7,752 nt of DNA, from positions 1 through 7,752 of the forward strand of contig CALXAZ010000165.1 of the NCBI GenBank assembly GCA_944386395.1. The letters are read 5' to 3'. Below the pieces are notes generated by a model. The model did not search any database. It saw only the letters and a list, made by a program, of their open reading frames with translations, and had not been told where the DNA came from. This document shows, piece after piece, positions 4,831-7,752 of the stretch. This DNA comes from an uncultured Clostridia bacterium (GTDB lineage Bacteria > Bacillota > Clostridia > Oscillospirales > JAAYOS01). The first letter of the stretch is position 1, and every line of letters starts with the position of its first letter. The position numbers were made by a program, and so were the translations under genes.

Positions 4831-5679
4831 ATGGCAGTAAGAGAAATTAAAGCGGCAGAGATATCCTCTGCGGTGGAAAAGCTTGTGCTGGATGCAAACT
4901 TTTATCTTCCAAAGGATGTCGGATCTGCGCTCGAGAGGGCGCTTGCGGCGGAGGAAAGCCCTGTTGGGCGGGAAATACTGCAAAATCTTGTGGACAACAA
5001 GGAGCTTGCGGCAGCGGAGAGGCTTCCGATTTGTCAGGATACGGGGATGGCGATTGTCTTCTGCGATATTGGTCAGGATGTACATATAGTTGATGGAGAG
5101 TTTGAGGTAGCTGTAAATGAAGGCGTCCGTAGGGGTTATGTAGATGGTCTTATGAGACTGTCGATAGTTTCAGATCCTCTGAGACGGCAAAATTCGAATG
5201 ACAACACCCCCGCAGTGATACATATCCGGATAGTCCCAGGAGACAGGCTGCATATCATGCTCTCGCCCAAGGGTTTTGGAAGCGAAAACATGAGCGCGGT
5301 GAAGATGTTTAATCCGACAGCAACTGTTGAGGAGATCGAGGATTTCATAGCGTCTACAGCGATAGATGCAGGTCCCAACCCGTGTCCTCCGGTTGTAGTT
5401 GGAGTAGGGCTGGGCGGAAGCCTGGACAGTGCTGCCGTTGCGGCAAAGCGTGCGCTGTCCCGCCCGCTAGACGAAGAAAATCCGGATAAGTTCTATTTTG
5501 AAATGGAAAAGCGTATTCTGGATAAGATAAATGCATCGGGCGTCGGACCGATGGGAATGGGAGGCAGAAATACGGCGCTCAGCGTAAATATAATGCCGCT
5601 GCCAACGCATATTGCGGGACTGCCATGTGTTGTCAATATGGGGTGCCACGCTGATAGACACGCCGAATGCACCCTTTAA
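4831..5679 (+). CDS. fumA: Class I fumarate hydratase, alpha subunit (FumA/TtdA-like)
   Basis: The 282-residue protein is a full-length alpha subunit of the two-subunit, [4Fe-4S], oxygen-sensitive fumarase/tartrate dehydratase family, which interconverts fumarate and malate (or dehydrates tartrate). The three cluster cysteines expected for the family are visible: Cys68 in PICQDTG, Cys185 in GPNPCPP, and Cys272 in NMGCHADRH near the C-terminus. Other family features are GVGLGGSLD (191-199) and GVGPMGMGG (237-245). It ends at the usual place, just after the RH motif. The beta subunit, which normally follows at once, is absent: a terminator begins 13 bases after the stop. The partner must be encoded elsewhere, or the gene is an orphan. 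Fumarase and tartrate dehydratase cannot be separated from the alpha subunit alone. Confidence 0.92.
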   Translation: MAVREIKAAEISSAVEKLVLDANFYLPKDVGSALERALAAEESPVGREILQNLVDNKELAAAERLPICQDTGMAIVFCDIGQDVHIVDGEFEVAVNEGVRRGYVDGLMRLSIVSDPLRRQNSNDNTPAVIHIRIVPGDRLHIMLSPKGFGSENMSAVKMFNPTATVEEIEDFIASTAIDAGPNPCPPVVVGVGLGGSLDSAAVAAKRALSRPLDEENPDKFYFEMEKRILDKINASGVGPMGMGGRNTALSVNIMPLPTHIAGLPCVVNMGCHADRHAECTL

Positions 5680-5691
5680 CAAATGTTACAG

Positions 5692-5729
5692 GCACCCGGC
5701 TGGATTTACTTCAGCTGGGTGCGGTTTTT
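5692..5729 (+). terminator. Intrinsic terminator after fumA
   Basis: GCACCCGGCTG (5692-5702) pairs with CAGCTGGGTGC (5712-5722), with one G-U pair, around a nine-base loop, followed by GGTTTTT (5723-5729). It closes the trxB-amidohydrolase-fumA unit. Confidence 0.88.
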
Positions 5730-5811
5730 GAGGAAGAGGCTCTTAAAATGTCAAAGCAGTGCTGTAAAAGATAGCCAAAAGTAAACAATTTGTGAAGTAT
5801 TCGCGGTTTTG

Positions 5812-5840
5812 TGGATTTTTAAAGTTTGATGTGGTAGTAT
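5812..5840 (+). promoter_or_regulatory. Candidate extended -10 promoter for ftsH
   Basis: TGGTAGTAT (5832-5840) has TG one base before TAGTAT (four of six to TATAAT). A poor -35, TGGATT (5812-5817), is 17 bases upstream. The predicted leader before the ATG is about 130 bases. The rest of the gap from 5730 to 5811 shows no gene or clear signal. Confidence 0.35.
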
Positions 5841-5855
5841 AGTTTCAGAATATAG

Positions 5856-5933
5856 GCGGCTTTGCCGCATGTTTTGCAGCAAAAGCAGTTTTGTAGTTTT
5901 GCGTGACCGGGAGAAGATAAGGCAGAGACCGGG
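5856..5933 (+). promoter_or_regulatory. Repeat-rich ftsH leader: hairpin, odd palindrome and direct repeats
   Basis: The leader contains a small hairpin, GCGGC-TTT-GCCGC (5856-5868), and a 13-base palindrome, TTTTGC-A-GCAAAA (5872-5884). GTTTTG(C/T)(A/G) occurs three times (5871, 5888, 5896), and GACCGGG is repeated 22 bases apart (5905-5911, 5927-5933). They could be regulator sites or RNA structure. They do not match the CtsR or CIRCE heat-shock operators. Confidence 0.35.
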
Positions 5934-5979
5934 TACGTAATATGGCAGAATATTTTGGACTGCAAAGGAGTGAAGATAG

Positions 5980-7752
5980 ATGGACAGGAAAAACCGTGGA
6001 ACAATAATATACTTTGCTGTGCTGATAGGCATGATGCTGATAATAAACCTTGTCGTCATGCCGATGCTGAACAATGCTGCGATAGAAGAGGTTCCATATT
6101 CGCAGTTTTTGTCGATGCTGGACGGCGGAGAAGTAGATGTGGCAGAGGTATACGAGGACAAAATACTCTTTGGTAAGCTCAACGATGAGGAGCAGGTAGA
6201 AAAGGTATATCAGACAGCCCGTATGCCAGATGATAACATAACCTCAAGGCTCGAGACCGAAGGCATAAAGGAATACGGGTTTGTAATTGAAAAGCAGTCG
6301 TTTCTCAGCACGCTGCTGAGCTGGATAATCCCAATGGCAGGAATGGTGATACTGTATCTGTTCCTGATAAGGATGCTCACATCAAAAATGGGCGGCGGCG
6401 CAGGCAACGCGATGTCTTTTGGAAAAAACACTGCCAAGATATATGGCGAGGACAGGACAGGTGTTACATTTGCCGATGTGGCAGGTCAGGACGAAGCGAA
6501 GGAAAGCCTGCAGGAGCTTGTGCAGTTTCTCAAACACCCAGAGATATACTCCGAGATAGGCGCAAAGCTTCCCAAGGGTGCGCTGCTTGTTGGTCCTCCG
6601 GGTACAGGTAAGACGCTTCTGGCGAAGGCTGTGGCGGGAGAAGCGGGAGTGCCATTCTTTTCGATAACCGGATCGGATTTTGTAGAAATGTTTGTGGGTG
6701 TAGGTGCTGCACGTGTGCGAGACCTCTTCAAGCAGGCGCTTGAAAAGGCTCCGTGCATAGTTTTTATAGACGAGATAGACACGATAGGAAAGAGCAGGAA
6801 TTCTGGTCAATACGGGGGAAATGACGAGCGCGAGCAGACGCTCAACCAGCTCCTCTCTGAGATGGACGGATTTGATTCCTCAAAAGGCGTTATAATCCTT
6901 GCCGCGACAAACCGCCCTGAGGTGCTAGATCAGGCTCTGCTGCGTCCCGGTCGGTTCGACAGGAGGATAATCGTGGAGCGTCCGGACCTCATTGGACGTG
7001 AAGCTATACTGAGAGTTCATGCCAGACATGTTCGGATTGGTGAGGACGTTAATCTGATGGACATAGCGCGCGCGACATCGGGAGTGTCAGGCGCAGAGCT
7101 TGCCAACATAATAAACGAAGCCGCGATAAACGCGGTCCGCTGTGGACGGCATGCCGTCATGCAGGAGGATCTGCAATTTGCGGTCGACCTGGTGCTTGCA
7201 GGCGCGGAGAAGAAAAATTCTGTGCTCTCGGACAAGGAAAAGAGGATAGTTGCATACCACGAAATAGGTCATGCGCTTGTTTCAATAAAAAATGGCAACC
7301 CGCAGCCTGTGCAGAAGATAACCATCGTTCCGCGTACCATGGGTGCGCTCGGCTTTACGATGCAGTCGCCCCAGGAGGAGCGCTATCTGCTGCTGAAGGA
7401 TGAGGCTCTCGACCAGATAAAGGTGCTGCTTGGAGGGCGTTCGGCAGAGGAAGTCAAGTTTGGCTATGTTTCATCAGGCGCTTCAAACGACATAGAAAAG
7501 GCCACACAGCTTGCCCGGAATATGGTTACGCGGTATGGTATGAGCGATCATTTTGATATGATGGGGCTTGCCACAGTGGTCAATCCATACCTCGGAGAGG
7601 ACATGTCAATGCAGTGCTCCCAGGAGGCGGCAGCCAGGGTGGATACAGAGGTGCTTGCGATAATTAAGAGCTGCCATCAGCAGGCAAGGCAGATCCTCGA
7701 AGAAAATATGGCACTTCTCGACATGCTGGCAGGGGCGCTGCTGGAGCATGAG
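5980..7752 (+). CDS. ftsH: ATP-dependent zinc metalloprotease FtsH (partial, 3' end beyond window)
   Basis: The first 591 codons are present and in frame to the last base. FtsH is a membrane-anchored AAA+ hexamer that unfolds and degrades membrane and cytoplasmic proteins. Two transmembrane helices (about 8-28 and 112-133) flank an external domain of about 80 residues. The AAA module has Walker A GPPGTGKT (205-212), pore loop FVG (238-240), Walker B IVFIDEID (260-267) and arginine fingers within RPGRFD (322-327). The zinc site is HEIGH (427-431), where most relatives have HEAGH, with Asp504 in SNDIEKAT as the likely third ligand. AAAGGAG (5964-5970) lies nine bases before the ATG. Only the variable C-terminal tail should be missing. 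Usually this gene follows tilS and hpt; here it follows the fumA terminator and appears to have its own promoter. Confidence 0.97.
   Translation, partial: MDRKNRGTIIYFAVLIGMMLIINLVVMPMLNNAAIEEVPYSQFLSMLDGGEVDVAEVYEDKILFGKLNDEEQVEKVYQTARMPDDNITSRLETEGIKEYGFVIEKQSFLSTLLSWIIPMAGMVILYLFLIRMLTSKMGGGAGNAMSFGKNTAKIYGEDRTGVTFADVAGQDEAKESLQELVQFLKHPEIYSEIGAKLPKGALLVGPPGTGKTLLAKAVAGEAGVPFFSITGSDFVEMFVGVGAARVRDLFKQALEKAPCIVFIDEIDTIGKSRNSGQYGGNDEREQTLNQLLSEMDGFDSSKGVIILAATNRPEVLDQALLRPGRFDRRIIVERPDLIGREAILRVHARHVRIGEDVNLMDIARATSGVSGAELANIINEAAINAVRCGRHAVMQEDLQFAVDLVLAGAEKKNSVLSDKEKRIVAYHEIGHALVSIKNGNPQPVQKITIVPRTMGALGFTMQSPQEERYLLLKDEALDQIKVLLGGRSAEEVKFGYVSSGASNDIEKATQLARNMVTRYGMSDHFDMMGLATVVNPYLGEDMSMQCSQEAAARVDTEVLAIIKSCHQQARQILEENMALLDMLAGALLEHE

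Noticed and set aside
5748..5774. Eight-codon open frame (MSKQCCKR) after the fumA terminator
   Set aside because: No ribosome binding site precedes it, and a frame this short is expected by chance.
1..7752. CRISPR arrays, insertion sequences, phage genes, tRNA genes
   Set aside because: No regular spaced repeats, transposase or integrase motifs, terminal inverted repeats with target duplications, or cloverleaf sequences were found by eye.

Overview
The window looks like chromosomal DNA from an endospore-forming member of the Clostridia. GC content is close to half, every gene is on the + strand, and Shine-Dalgarno sites are strong. The first part follows the mazG / HU / rqcP (yabO) / yabP / yabQ / divIC / yabR order known from spore-forming Firmicutes. 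YabP and YabQ are confined to spore formers. Isoleucine is written mostly as ATA, which is unusual at this base composition.

Layout: 1-61 is the tail of a MazG-type pyrophosphohydrolase. HU (101-376), RqcP (486-728), YabP (831-1109), YabQ (from 1112), a DivIC/FtsB-type division protein (1590-1868) and the S1-domain protein YabR (1949-2410) follow, closed by a perfect intrinsic terminator at 2421-2447. A 315-base gap without a gene (2411-2725) is rich in hairpins. It may be the structured leader of the next operon, or a small RNA on the minus strand, or both. Next comes a tight three-gene unit: thioredoxin reductase trxB (2726-3634), a COG1228-like amidohydrolase (3665-4798) and the alpha subunit of a class I [4Fe-4S] fumarate hydratase (4831-5679), closed by a terminator at 5692-5729. 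A 300-base leader (5680-5979) precedes ftsH, which starts at 5980 and runs off the window after 591 codons.

The first block joins nucleoid packing (HU), rescue of stalled ribosomes (RqcP), spore formation (YabP, YabQ) and septum assembly (DivIC). FtsH is a membrane protease. The trxB-amidohydrolase-fumA unit lies where related genomes usually carry spoIIE, tilS and hpt, so this is a synteny break.

The points most worth checking are: an apparent one-base frame disruption in a poly-A stretch of yabQ, where the restored frame ends exactly on the divIC start as GTGA; the structured 2486-2656 interval, which has conflicting signals on the two strands; a fumarase alpha subunit with no beta subunit beside it; and the ATA-heavy codon use. 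I found no CRISPR array, tRNA, rRNA, insertion sequence or phage gene, and no convincing wholly new protein system.
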